Below, one piece after another: positions 17,126 to 26,244 of a stretch of 64,000 nt of DNA. This DNA is from Bryobacterales bacterium (GTDB lineage: Bacteria > Acidobacteriota > Terriglobia > Bryobacterales > Bryobacteraceae): the NCBI GenBank assembly GCA_020852175.1, contig JADZBH010000006.1, forward strand, positions 1 through 64,000, in the 5' to 3' direction. Numbering within the stretch: position 1 is the first letter of the stretch; each line of letters opens with the position of its first letter. The notes below the pieces were generated by a model, which was given only the letters and a program-made list of their open reading frames with translations, did no database searches and had not been told where the DNA came from. Position numbers and translations under genes: made by a program.

Positions 17126-19092
17126 GTAGTGGCGTGCAACGCCGGACGCGCGGCTCCGCCCAGGCGTTCGTCCAGCAGCTTGATCTCGCGGTCGAGGCGG
17201 AGCAGCGAGTCCTGGATGACCGTGTAGTTCTCCGAGGAGGCGGCGTCGGCCGCGTCGGCGGCGCAACGGGCCACCTCAGAGGCGGCGATGCGCGTGGCCG
17301 ATACCTCGACCTTCCGGGCGAGAAGACGAAGTTGGGCAACGTCCATGCGCACGGCGGCCGAATGGAGCTTTTGCATGCGCTCGGGGGCGAGTTGAACGAA
17401 CAGCAGGGCCATTCCGGCCAGCAGGTCGGTATCGCTTTGCTCCTGCGATCCTCGCGGCGAGGCCTCGGCGTGGGGCGTGGCCCCGGCCGAGCGCCGGCCA
17501 TAGGCTTCCACGGTTTCGATCAGATGAGCCGGAGCAACCGGCTTGGAGAGGTAGTCGTTCATCCCGGCTTCGAGACACCGCTCGCGGTCGCCGGTCATGG
17601 CGTGCGCGGTCATGGCGACGATCGGCAGGTTGCGCCAGCGGTCATTGGAACGGATGGCGCGCGCGGCTTCGATCCCGTCCAGTTCGGGCATCTGCACGTC
17701 CATCAGAACCAGATCGTAGGGGCGGCCTTCCAGCCGCGTGAGCGCCTCGCGGCCATTGGCCGCGACATCCACCAGGTAGCCGCGCTTGCGCAGGACGGCG
17801 GTGACCACCTTCTGGTTGACCAGATTATCCTCGGCCAGCAGCACGCGCAGCTTCGGGATGCCGCCCAGGCTGGTAGCGGCCGCGCCGGTGTCGTGAACCG
17901 GCGAGCCCGCCTGATGATGGGGAGCGCATTCCACCCCGGGCAGTTCCACGCGGAAGCAACTGCCCACGCCCAGTTCGCTTTGCACGGTCAACCGGCCGCC
18001 GTGCAGCGCGACCAGACGTTGCGTGATGGCCAGCCCCAGTCCGGTGCCGCCGTACTTGCGGCTGATGCTGCCGTCCACCTGGGTGAACTCCTCGAAAATG
18101 GCGGCGAGTTTGTCGGCCGGGATGCCCACGCCGGTGTCGATCACCTCATAGGCTATGGTGGCCTGGCCGGGAACGGACGCCTTGCGCAGATAAACCTTTA
18201 ACTGCACCGAGCCGCGTTCGGTGAACTTCACGGCGTTGCTGAGCAGGTTGTAGAGGACCTGGCGCAAACGCAACGGGTCGCCGACCACGCGGGACGGCAG
18301 GTCCGGGGCGAGTTCCAGTTTTAGGTCGATCTCCTTGGCCTTGGCCTGCCCGGAGAGGCTGCGGACACAGTCGCCCGCGACCGCGGCGATGTCGACGGGT
18401 ATCTTCTCCAGCAACATGCGGCCGGCCTCGATCTTGGAGAGATCGAGAATGTCGTTGAGCAGGGAAAGCAAGGTGTTGGCGCAGCCATGGGCCGTTTCCA
18501 GATATTCGCGCTGCCGCGGCGCCGGGTTTTCTTCGAGCAGAATCTCGATCATGCCGATCACGCCGTTCATGGGCGTACGCAATTCGTGGGAGATGTTGGC
18601 CAGGAACTCGCTTTTGGCCCGGCTGGCAGCCAGCGCCTTCTGCATGGTCTCCTCAAGCTGCTCGGTACGCTGGCGGATCTTGTGCTCGAGCCCCTCCTGG
18701 TACTCCCGCACCTCTTCCCGCGACTGTTTCAGAACCTCGATCATGGCGTTCAGGCTGTGGCCGAGGTATTCCACCTCGTCGCCGGTGCGGGAAACCTGGA
18801 CGGGTTCGAGACGGCCTTCGCGCACGGCCGAGATGCCGCGCTGCAACTGATGCAGCGGTTTGGCGAGCAGATGGTGGGAATAGAGCGCGACCACTCCGCC
18901 CACCACGCCCAGCACGACGGCAAGAAAGATCACCTTGCTCACGTCGAACTGATTCCGCATCAGGTCGAGGCCGAAATAGACGCAGGACACCCACGCCACC
19001 AGCAGGGTAGTGAAAACCGAGTAGCGGCGTGCCAGCGAGCCTTTGGCTGTAGGCTGCATTACAGGCGAATTTCCCGCCGGACGATCGCCCAT
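17122..19092 (-). CDS. Hybrid sensor histidine kinase/response regulator with degenerate HPt-like tail
   Basis: This 656-residue membrane kinase has two transmembrane segments (about 26-44 and 53-72) with almost no periplasmic loop between them. A HAMP linker and a coiled coil (about 110-160) follow. The H box is SEFLANISHELRTPMNG with His about 169. The ATPase boxes NAVKFTERG, DTGVGIP and GGTGLGLAI come next. A receiver domain (about 420-540) has the phospho-acceptor Asp in LVLMDVQMPE and Lys in YLSKP. The C-terminal 100 helical residues sit where an HPt domain is expected, but no AHxLKG motif is present. With such a short sensor part, input is probably within or near the membrane. No partner regulator is adjacent. 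Confidence 0.92.
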   Translation of the reverse strand: MGDRPAGNSPVMQPTAKGSLARRYSVFTTLLVAWVSCVYFGLDLMRNQFDVSKVIFLAVVLGVVGGVVALYSHHLLAKPLHQLQRGISAVREGRLEPVQVSRTGDEVEYLGHSLNAMIEVLKQSREEVREYQEGLEHKIRQRTEQLEETMQKALAASRAKSEFLANISHELRTPMNGVIGMIEILLEENPAPRQREYLETAHGCANTLLSLLNDILDLSKIEAGRMLLEKIPVDIAAVAGDCVRSLSGQAKAKEIDLKLELAPDLPSRVVGDPLRLRQVLYNLLSNAVKFTERGSVQLKVYLRKASVPGQATIAYEVIDTGVGIPADKLAAIFEEFTQVDGSISRKYGGTGLGLAITQRLVALHGGRLTVQSELGVGSCFRVELPGVECAPHHQAGSPVHDTGAAATSLGGIPKLRVLLAEDNLVNQKVVTAVLRKRGYLVDVAANGREALTRLEGRPYDLVLMDVQMPELDGIEAARAIRSNDRWRNLPIVAMTAHAMTGDRERCLEAGMNDYLSKPVAPAHLIETVEAYGRRSAGATPHAEASPRGSQEQSDTDLLAGMALLFVQLAPERMQKLHSAAVRMDVAQLRLLARKVEVSATRIAASEVARCAADAADAASSENYTVIQDSLLRLDREIKLLDERLGGAARPALHATT

Positions 19093-19254
19093 ACCCTTTC
19101 ATCCCATATTTCTCTCAGAACTCCTATGAGGGATAGGCCTTAGATTTCACCCGATATCCCCGTAGTCTAAAGAAATATTGATCATTCTGCGAACGCGTGT
19201 AATCTCCAGCTTTGCGGCCTTTGCTAGACTCGGATCGAGCCGCCCTCGCCTTAG

Positions 19255-20181
19255 ATGATTCCCGATTCCCGTCTCTCGGTGACCCTGTGTGGCATTACGT
19301 TGGCCACGCCAGTACTCGCAGCCTCCGGTACTTTCGCGTACGGGGTGGAATTCCAAGGACTTCTGGATTGGCGCTGGCTGGGAGGCATTGTCGTCAAGGG
19401 GTTGTCGCGGGAGCCCATCGCGGGGAACCCTCCCCCGCGTTTGTGGGAGACCGAAGCCGGGATGATGAACTCCATCGGCCTCCAAAACATCGGAGTACGG
19501 GCGTTCATCCGCGAAAAATTGCCAGCCCTGGCCGGGGCGCCGTGCCCGGTGTTCGCCAACGTCTTCGGCTACGCCATCGAGGACTATGTGGAAGTGGTGC
19601 GGGCGTTGGAGGATGCGCCCGGCCTGGCCGGCTATGAATTGAATGTCTCCTGTCCGAACACTAAACATGGGGGCGTGCAGTTTGGCGCCGATCCGGTGCT
19701 GCTGGCCGAGGTGGTGGGTGCGGCGAGGGCCGTGGCGAAGCGGCCGCTCCTGGTGAAACTGTCGCCGAATGTGGCCCGGATTGAACCGCTGGCGGTGGCG
19801 GCACAGGAGGCGGGGGCTGACGCGATCTCACTGGTGAACACGTTTGTGGCGCTGGCGGTGGACGCGCGGACACGGCGGCCCCGCATTGGAGCGGGCTTCG
19901 GCGGACTCTCCGGACCGGCAATCAAGCCCGTGGCCCTGCGGATGGTGCATGAGGCCTGGCGGGCGGTGAAGATTCCGGTGGTGGGATTGGGCGGAGTGGC
20001 GTCAGGCGAGGATGCCGCGGAGTTCCTGATCGCCGGCGCGACGGCGGTGGAGGTGGGAACGGCGAATTTCTGGGACCCGGCCTCGTGCGAACGAATCGCC
20101 CGTGAACTGGGCCAATTCCTGGCCGTGGAGGGAACCACGGCGCGCGCATTGACCGGCACGCTCCAGTTCCCGGGGAGGTAG
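19255..20181 (+). CDS. pyrD: Dihydroorotate dehydrogenase, class 1B type
   Basis: This 308-residue enzyme oxidises dihydroorotate to orotate in pyrimidine synthesis. ELNVSCPNTKHGG (Cys 133) holds the catalytic Cys that marks class 1 enzymes. ASGTFAYG, KLSPN and VGLGGVASGEDA are FMN-binding segments. Class 1B enzymes use a PyrK iron-sulfur subunit, whose gene is not in this window. It diverges from the histidine kinase gene over a 162-base spacer that probably holds its promoter. The next gene follows after 29 bases. Confidence 0.93.
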   Translation: MIPDSRLSVTLCGITLATPVLAASGTFAYGVEFQGLLDWRWLGGIVVKGLSREPIAGNPPPRLWETEAGMMNSIGLQNIGVRAFIREKLPALAGAPCPVFANVFGYAIEDYVEVVRALEDAPGLAGYELNVSCPNTKHGGVQFGADPVLLAEVVGAARAVAKRPLLVKLSPNVARIEPLAVAAQEAGADAISLVNTFVALAVDARTRRPRIGAGFGGLSGPAIKPVALRMVHEAWRAVKIPVVGLGGVASGEDAAEFLIAGATAVEVGTANFWDPASCERIARELGQFLAVEGTTARALTGTLQFPGR

Positions 20182-20210
20182 GGTGTACAGGTAGCCGTGA
20201 GGGGGCGTGC

Positions 20211-20864
20211 ATGACGCGGCGGCAGTGGTTGGCGGCGATGGCGGCGGGTGTGGAGACGGTATGGGCGGGCGGGGCGCCGCCAGTGTTGCCGGTGCACCAG
20301 GTGTTGGATCGTAAAGCGGGGCACGAGAGGCCGCACGAGCGTGCCTATTGGGGGCGCATTTGGCCGCAGGCGGCGGGAGACCTGGCGCACTGCGGGGTTC
20401 GCATGGTAATGACATACTCCGAGGGCGAGGTGGAGAGGCCGCCCAGCCGGACTCCCGTGATTCATGGGCTGGCCCGCGGGCGGTTGAACCTGGTGGTGAC
20501 GGACCGGATTCCCGTGGAATGGGACGGCGGGCGGGGACTGGCGGGCGTGACGACGCTGTACCGCGGGTTTCACCTGTGCATGGTGTCGGTGGCGCGGGCG
20601 CATGCCCACTGGATTCCGTTCGTGGCGGTCAACACGTGCACGCACGAGATGCTGCACGCGCTGTTGCTGGACATTTTCGAGAACCGGCCACCCGGGTTCT
20701 GGGGACAGGCGCGGGAGTTGCGGGTGGACGCGGTGGCGACGCGGCTGTGGCTGCTGAAGGACGGATCGGCGGTGCGGGGCCCGGCGAGGGAGTATGTAAA
20801 GAGGTTGAGGGAGGGGAGCAGCCAGGGAAGCCGGGCCGCGGAGGGCCCCACTGTCCCGGCGTGA
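20211..20864 (+). CDS. Small exported protein with HExxH zinc-protease motif
   Basis: This 217-residue protein starts MTRRQWLAAMAAGVETVWAG, a Tat- or Sec-like signal. TCTHEMLHALLLDIF contains HEMLH at about 145-149, the zinc-binding signature of many metallopeptidases, and ELRVDAVATRLW about 18 residues later could give a third ligand. HLCMVSVARAHAHW may add strand structure ahead of the motif. I do not recognise the family. It may be a small secreted peptidase or a zinc protein with another role. It lies 29 bases behind pyrD on the same strand. Confidence 0.65.
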   Translation: MTRRQWLAAMAAGVETVWAGGAPPVLPVHQVLDRKAGHERPHERAYWGRIWPQAAGDLAHCGVRMVMTYSEGEVERPPSRTPVIHGLARGRLNLVVTDRIPVEWDGGRGLAGVTTLYRGFHLCMVSVARAHAHWIPFVAVNTCTHEMLHALLLDIFENRPPGFWGQARELRVDAVATRLWLLKDGSAVRGPAREYVKRLREGSSQGSRAAEGPTVPA

Positions 20865-20926
20865 ACACCTTCCTCGAATCGCTTCCGGCATTGCCAGGGG
20901 CCCAGGCCGTACTCTGGTCCGCTTCC

Positions 20927-21286
20927 CTAATGCCTCCGTGCCGCGAGCAGGGGCAGTTCGCGTCCGGGCGGGGCAGGCGGAGCGTCTTCGACGGCGAGGC
21001 GGAGGCCGGGCACACGCAGGATGCCGGCGCGCTGCGTGGCCTTGCCGCCACCGCCGGAGAGAACGACGAGGGTTGGGCCGTCGAAACCGAAATAGACGCG
21101 GAGGCCGGGGCCGGTCATGCCGCGGAACTCGTGGACACCCGCGCCAACAGGCCCGTAATCGCCGAAGTTACCGGCTTCGACGCACCGAGGCCGTGTGAGG
21201 ATGCGGGCGCGAGCGGCGAAACCGGTGAGATTCGTGAGCCGGCAGTCAACGGGGGTGCGCCCCCCGGAGTGTGACTTATCCATCAC
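20927..21286 (-). pseudogene. Decayed HigB/RelE-type toxin gene
   Basis: The 119-codon frame contains RARILTRPRCVEAGNFGDYG, then GAGVHEFRG, GPGLRVYFG and GGGGKATQ in the order seen in HigB-like killer proteins (pattern RARI..R..R.EAGNFGD..PVG.GV.E.R...GPGYRVYF, then GGDKSTQ). The N-terminal strand with its usual W..L block is not recognisable. The C-terminus after KATQ departs from the family and becomes Pro/Arg-rich. No antitoxin gene follows; downstream lies the convergent HExxH gene. I read this as a remnant of a mobile toxin-antitoxin pair. A functional divergent toxin is less likely. Confidence 0.6.
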
Positions 21287-21298
21287 ACTCCAACCAAA

Positions 21299-22543
21299 CT
21301 ACACCGCCACCACGGTTCCCTTCCCCGAGGCTTCCGTATTGCGGACAAGCATCAGAACCAGGACTACGGCCAAAAGCGGAATCATGCTGGCGGCGATGAC
21401 GATGGACTGGAACCCGTAGTGGTCTGCGACGTAGCCGATCAGGTAGGTGGACAGGATGGTCCCTAGCCCCGAGGCCGTACCTCCCATGCCGCTGACGGTG
21501 GCCACCGAGGAGGATTCGAACAGGTCGGCGGGCAGCGTGTTGGCGATGGTGGAACCGGCTGCGTAGGAAAAGGTGGCGGCTCCGAAGCAGGCGGTGATGG
21601 TGGCAAGGTCGGAGGTATAGGCGGCGGGGATGAGCAGCGCCATGCCGATGCCGCCGGGCACGAAAATGGCCTTGCGCGCGGCGCCGACGCTCCAGCCGCG
21701 ATGGACGAGAAAGCTGGAGAGACCGCCGCCGGCATAGTTGCCAAGGTCGGCGCAAAGGAAGGGAATCCAGAAGGCGAGCAGGCTTTCCTCCAGTTTGAAG
21801 CCCTTCGAGGTGAGATAGATCGCGAACCAGTCGGTGATGAAGAACCAGACGGGATCGCAAAGCGCGCGCGCGGAGATCGCACCCCAGGTTTGGCGGTAGG
21901 CGAGGAGCTTCCGCCAGGGCGTTTGGGCCGCCGGTCCGGCCTGGCCGGTGTCCACGAGAATGGGAGCGGCCGAGATGCGCCGCCAGGCGATCAACCACAG
22001 GAAGCCAAGCGAACCGGTGACCACGAAAGCGGCGCGCCAGTTGCCGAACCAGGCGGTGATGGCAAGGACAAGGGCCGGGGCGACAGCGGCGCCAATCGAG
22101 GAGCCGGAGTCGAAGATGCCGACGGCCAGGGCGCGTTCGCGTTTGGGAAACCATTCCGAGACGGCCTTGGCGGCTGCGGGCCAGTTCGCCGATTCGCCAA
22201 GCCCCAGAAGGAAGCGGAAGGCGCAGAACCCTCGCAGAGTGCTGGCCAGCGGCGTGGCCATGGCCACCACGGAATACCAGGCGACGGCAATAGAAAGGCC
22301 GCGGCGCGTGCCCAGGCGGTCCACCATGCGGCCGGAGAGGGACTGGCCGATGGTATAGGCCACGCGGAAGGCGATCACGATGAGGCCGAAATCCTGGTTG
22401 TTCCATCCCTGTTCTCTCTTGATGATGGGCGCCAGGACGGAGAGCGTCTGGCGGTCGATGTAGTTGATGACGGTGGAAAGGAAGAGAAGAGAGACGATCC
22501 ACCAGCGGTAATTGGATTTACGGGCTGGCGGATGGTGCGACAT
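21299..22543 (-). CDS. MFS transporter, anion:cation symporter (hexuronate transporter-like) family
   Basis: This protein of about 414 residues has 12 predicted membrane helices. The family signature after helix 1 is [20 protein letters not shown], and [11 protein letters not shown] is the loop 2-3 motif. [20 protein letters not shown] is a strong hallmark of ExuT/GudP-type carriers, which import hexuronates or sugar acids with protons or sodium. That fits the sugar-acid genes between 9919 and 15726, though they lie 6 kb away. ATG 22543 is chosen; a GTG two codons upstream is equally possible. It diverges from ridA over 50 bases. Confidence 0.88.
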   Translation of the reverse strand: MSHHPPARKSNYRWWIVSLLFLSTVINYIDRQTLSVLAPIIKREQGWNNQDFGLIVIAFRVAYTIGQSLSGRMVDRLGTRRGLSIAVAWYSVVAMATPLASTLRGFCAFRFLLGLGESANWPAAAKAVSEWFPKRERALAVGIFDSGSSIGAAVAPALVLAITAWFGNWRAAFVVTGSLGFLWLIAWRRISAAPILVDTGQAGPAAQTPWRKLLAYRQTWGAISARALCDPVWFFITDWFAIYLTSKGFKLEESLLAFWIPFLCADLGNYAGGGLSSFLVHRGWSVGAARKAIFVPGGIGMALLIPAAYTSDLATITACFGAATFSYAAGSTIANTLPADLFESSSVATVSGMGGTASGLGTILSTYLIGYVADHYGFQSIVIAASMIPLLAVVLVLMLVRNTEASGKGTVVAV

Positions 22544-22593
22544 GGTCACGCCATTATAGCGGCCGCTTCTCTTCGCGCTACGCTAAGGGAACA

Positions 22594-22983
22594 ATGAGCG
22601 CCAAACGAATCGTAGCGACGCAGGCCGCGCCGGCGGCCCTGGGACCGTACTCGCAGGCCGTGGTGCACAACGGGCTGGTTTACCTGTCCGGGCAGATTCC
22701 CCTGGACCCGGCGACGGGTCAGGTGGTGGCGGGCGATGCGGCCGCGCAGACGGCACGCGTTCTGGACAATCTCCGCGCCGTGCTGGAAGCCTCCGGCGCG
22801 TCGCTGGACAGCGTGCTGAAGACCACGGTGTTTTTGGCCGACTTGAACGAGTTCGCGGCGGTGAACGAGGTGTACGGGCGGTACTTCGCGTCGAATCCGC
22901 CGGCCCGCGCCACGGTACAGGCGGCGCGCCTGCCGCGTGATGCGCGCGTGGAGATCGAGTGCATCGCGGCGGTAATCGCGTAA
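22594..22983 (+). CDS. ridA: RidA family reactive enamine/imine deaminase
   Basis: This 129-residue protein is full length for the YjgF/YER057c/UK114 family. It hydrolyses reactive enamines and imines, such as 2-aminoacrylate released by PLP enzymes, and acts as a trimer in the cytoplasm. LGPYSQAVVHNGLVYLSGQI is the N-terminal signature. PPARATVQAARLPRDARVEI holds the substrate-binding Arg and the conserved C-terminal block. It converges on the esterase gene, seven bases away. Confidence 0.94.
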   Translation: MSAKRIVATQAAPAALGPYSQAVVHNGLVYLSGQIPLDPATGQVVAGDAAAQTARVLDNLRAVLEASGASLDSVLKTTVFLADLNEFAAVNEVYGRYFASNPPARATVQAARLPRDARVEIECIAAVIA

Positions 22984-22989
22984 AGCGCG

Positions 22990-24858
22990 CTAGGGTTTCA
23001 ACCGCGGGAACGTCACCGTGCTGGCCTGCGCGGGCGTGTGATAGACGCGGTGCGTAGCCTTCTGGAAGTCGGCCTCGCGGGCATTGGCGATGTCGATGAA
23101 CTTCTGCGGATTCCGGTCGATCAGGGGGAACCATGTCGACTGGACCTGGACCATGATGCGGTGATCGCGCCGGAAGGCATGGTTGATGTCGGGAAGCTCG
23201 AACTCGATTTTCGAAACCTGGCCGGGCGTGAATGCCTCGGGCTTGTCCAATCCGTTGCGGAAACGGCCTCGGAAAGGCTCGCCGCGAACCAGCATCTGGA
23301 AACCGGCCATACGTTTGGGATCGGGACGCGGAGCGGCATTGGCGGGTGCGGCCGGCTCGGGGTAGTCGTCCGGCAGGACGTCGATTACCTTGACGATGAA
23401 ATCGGCGTCGGTGCCGGTGGTGGCGACCAGCAGCGAAACCTTGATGGGTCCGGCGGCGGTGAAGTCCTCGGTGAGCGGTTCGGTTTGGTAGACGAGCACG
23501 TCGGTGCGCCGGGCGGCGTGGCGCTGATCGCCGGTCATGTACTCGCGGGTCATGCCGATGGAGTCGTAGTCGGAGACGGGAACGGGCCTGGCGGGATCGC
23601 TGATGTATTCGTCGAACGCGGGCGCCTGTGCCGGAGCGGGCGAAGCGGCCAGTTTGCCGGACTCGCGGAGATAGAAGGTGGCCGGCGCCGTGTTTTCGGG
23701 CGGCCATTGCGGATACTCGCGCCATTGGTTGGTGCCGGTTTCAAACATGGTGGCGGCGGCGAGTTTGGGGTCGGCGGCGCCCTTGAGGTGGTGTTCGAAG
23801 AACGGAAACTGGAGCTTATCCCGGAAGTACTCGCTCGTCTTGGAGTTGAAGTTGGCGTAGCCCAGCGAACTGCCGTCGCCGCCGGACCACTGGCCGTGAT
23901 ACCAGGGCCCCATGACGATCAGGTTCGGCGCGCGCGGCGAGGTCCTGGCGGCGGTTTCGTGAACGCGCAGCGGTCCGAACAGGTCCTCGGCATCGTACCA
24001 GCCGCCCACGGTCAGCATGGGCGTCTCGATGGAGCGCAGGTGCGCGCGCGTGTTGCGCGCCTGCCACCAGGCGTCGTAGGACGGGTGTTTCATCATGTCG
24101 TTCCAGAACGCCGAGGCATTCTTGAAATACTTCTCGTTGGCGTTGGCGAGGGGACCGAGCCGGAGGAAGAAGTCGTAGCCGCTGGTGGTGCGGTGTTCAA
24201 AACCCGGAACGGCGAAGCGGGTGGGTTCGTGGCCGCCCGGCTTGTCGATGTTGATCAGGAAGTTGAAGGCGTGAGGCAGGAAGAGGGCGCCGTTGTGATG
24301 GAAGTCGTCGCCCTGCCACATGTCGGTGACCGGGGCTTGCGGGGACGCGGCTTTCAGGGCAGGGTGGCGGCTGAGCACGCCATGAACCGTATAGAAGCCC
24401 GGATAGCTGATGCCCCACATGCCCACGCGCCCGTTGTGCCCCTTCACGTTCTTCAGAAGCCAGTCGATGGTGTCGTACGTGTCGGTGGATTCGTCGGTGT
24501 CCTTGGAGGATTGTTTATTGGGGTTGTGGGGGCGGATGTGCTCGAACGCTCCCTCGCTCATCCAACGGCCGCGGACGTCCTGGTACACGAAAATGTAGCC
24601 GGACTTGGCGAAGGCCTCCGAAGGGCCAAGTCCGGACCGGTAGTTGTCGACGCCATAGGGGGAAAGCGAGTACGGCGTGCGGGTAAGCAGGATGGGGTAG
24701 GTCTTGGTGGCGTCCTTGGGAGCAAACACGGCCGTGAAGAGTTTGACGCCGTCGCGCGCGGGAATCTGGTATTCGTACTTCGTGTAGTGGGCCTTGATGT
24801 AGTCGATGCCCTGCCCGCACAGCAGCGCGGGCAGTAGAAGAAGGACGGCGAGGCGCAT
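22990..24858 (-). CDS. Exported CocE/NonD family hydrolase (S15-type)
   Basis: This 622-residue protein begins with a Sec signal (MRLAVLLLLPALLCGQ). The alpha/beta-hydrolase part carries VYQDVRGRWMSEG and the nucleophile motif GMWGISYPGFYT, typical of cocaine esterase, alpha-amino-acid ester hydrolases and X-Pro dipeptidyl peptidases. The C-terminal beta-jelly-roll (from about 430) includes ATTGTDADFIVKVIDVLPDD, also typical. It probably cleaves an ester or amide outside the cytoplasm; the substrate is unknown. It is transcribed alone and diverges from the enolase-superfamily gene. Confidence 0.9.
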   Translation of the reverse strand: MRLAVLLLLPALLCGQGIDYIKAHYTKYEYQIPARDGVKLFTAVFAPKDATKTYPILLTRTPYSLSPYGVDNYRSGLGPSEAFAKSGYIFVYQDVRGRWMSEGAFEHIRPHNPNKQSSKDTDESTDTYDTIDWLLKNVKGHNGRVGMWGISYPGFYTVHGVLSRHPALKAASPQAPVTDMWQGDDFHHNGALFLPHAFNFLINIDKPGGHEPTRFAVPGFEHRTTSGYDFFLRLGPLANANEKYFKNASAFWNDMMKHPSYDAWWQARNTRAHLRSIETPMLTVGGWYDAEDLFGPLRVHETAARTSPRAPNLIVMGPWYHGQWSGGDGSSLGYANFNSKTSEYFRDKLQFPFFEHHLKGAADPKLAAATMFETGTNQWREYPQWPPENTAPATFYLRESGKLAASPAPAQAPAFDEYISDPARPVPVSDYDSIGMTREYMTGDQRHAARRTDVLVYQTEPLTEDFTAAGPIKVSLLVATTGTDADFIVKVIDVLPDDYPEPAAPANAAPRPDPKRMAGFQMLVRGEPFRGRFRNGLDKPEAFTPGQVSKIEFELPDINHAFRRDHRIMVQVQSTWFPLIDRNPQKFIDIANAREADFQKATHRVYHTPAQASTVTFPRLKP

Positions 24859-24929
24859 AAGGAATACTGTACTTGGTCCTGGCCGGAAGGCGGCGGCACC
24901 CGCGGCCGGACGGGTCTGTTTCCACGCCC

Positions 24930-24968
24930 GGAGGGCGGCGTTTCACACAGCTGGAGGGCGGCATTTCA
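24930..24968 (+). repeat. Short direct repeat that includes the ribosome site
   Basis: GGAGGGCGGCGTTTCA (24930-24945) and GGAGGGCGGCATTTCA (24953-24968) repeat with a 23-base period and one mismatch. The second copy supplies the GGAGGG just upstream of ATG 24970. Confidence 0.7.
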
Positions 24969-24969
24969 T

Positions 24970-26244
24970 ATGATGGGCGGCATGAGAAGGCGAGAACTGT
25001 TGGGCCTGTTCCCCGGCTTGGCGCTGGCGCAGAAGACCGGCGGCGGACCATTGAAGATCACGAGCGTGGAAGGGATCGTCATCCGTACGCCGAACGATGA
25101 GGCGCCGGCCGGGTCGTTGATCGAAATGCCACCGCCGGGAGCGACGACAGGCGGCGTGGGATTGTGGAACCGTTTGGACCACGCCTCCCCTTCGCGGTTC
25201 AAAGGGCGGACGCAGGCCGTGCTGGTGAAGGTAACCACGGCGCAGGGGCTCACCGGGTGGGGCGAATGCCACGCGCCGGCAGCCCCGAGAGTACACCAGA
25301 GGGTCATCAGCGATGCACTGGCGCCGCTGCTGGTGGGGCTGGATGCGCGTAACGTGGAGGCGCTCTGGGACCGCATGTATTCGAGTGAGCGGCTGCGCGG
25401 CTATTCGAGCGGGTTCTTCACCGAGGCGATCGCCGGCGTGGACCTGGCTCTGTGGGACCTGTTGGGGAAGTATACGGGGCAACCTGTGTACCAGTTGCTG
25501 GGAGGCAAGTACCGGGACACGATTCCAACCTATATCGGATTGGGCGGCGCAACGCCGGAAAAGCTGCGCGAAAATGCGGTCCGCGCGCTGGCCGACGGAT
25601 TCACGGCCATGAAGATGGGATTGAGCAAAGGGGCCGGTACGCGCGACGTGGACCGCGCGGCGGTGGCCGCCGATGTCATTCGCGGCAAGGGGCAACTGCT
25701 TGTGGATTCGCTCGGCGGATATAAGGTGCACGAGGCGGTCGCCGTTGGCCGGGAGTTGGACCGCATGAAGGCCATCGGCTGGTGGGAGGACGCCCTGATG
25801 CCCGAGGAGGTGGCTTCGTATCCGAAACTGGCCGAGGCTCTGGACGTGGCGATTTGCGTCGGAGAAACCTATTCCAACCGGTTCCAGTTCCGCGACCTGT
25901 TCGCGGTACAGGGAGCCGAGATCATCAATCCGGACATCTGCCGTGCGGGCGGCGTGAGCGAATGCAGGCGGATCGCCGTGCTGGCCGATGCGCACGGCGT
26001 GCTGTGGTCGCCGCATGTAAGCACGGGAACGGCGCTGTATTGGAGCGCGTCGGTGCACATGGCCGTGGCGACGCCAAACTGCGTGATCATGGAGGGGGGC
26101 AACCTGATGGCGGGGCCGCTGGGGAACGCTCTGTTGCGGACGCCGGTTCCGTACACGCGGGGCTTCGCGCGCGTGCCGGAAGGGCCGGGGTTTGGCGTGG
26201 AGTTCGACGAGGAGGCGTTACGGAAGGTGACGGCCGGAGGGTGA
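24970..26244 (+). CDS. Exported enolase-superfamily enzyme (mandelate racemase/muconate lactonizing type)
   Basis: This 424-residue protein has a short export signal (RRRELLGLFPGLALAQ). Its capping domain includes VKVTTAQGLTGWGECHAP. The barrel has the Lys in FTAMKMGLSKG, metal ligands in LLVDSLGG, WWEDAL and CVGETYS, a further Asp in NPDICRAGG, and a catalytic His in WSPHVSTG. This set fits acid-sugar dehydratases and racemases of the mandelate racemase subgroup. An exported member is unusual in the superfamily but common in Solibacter-type genomes. The start may be ATG 24970 or 24982. Its last 27 bases overlap the convergent vsr gene. Confidence 0.88.
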   Translation: MMGGMRRRELLGLFPGLALAQKTGGGPLKITSVEGIVIRTPNDEAPAGSLIEMPPPGATTGGVGLWNRLDHASPSRFKGRTQAVLVKVTTAQGLTGWGECHAPAAPRVHQRVISDALAPLLVGLDARNVEALWDRMYSSERLRGYSSGFFTEAIAGVDLALWDLLGKYTGQPVYQLLGGKYRDTIPTYIGLGGATPEKLRENAVRALADGFTAMKMGLSKGAGTRDVDRAAVAADVIRGKGQLLVDSLGGYKVHEAVAVGRELDRMKAIGWWEDALMPEEVASYPKLAEALDVAICVGETYSNRFQFRDLFAVQGAEIINPDICRAGGVSECRRIAVLADAHGVLWSPHVSTGTALYWSASVHMAVATPNCVIMEGGNLMAGPLGNALLRTPVPYTRGFARVPEGPGFGVEFDEEALRKVTAGG

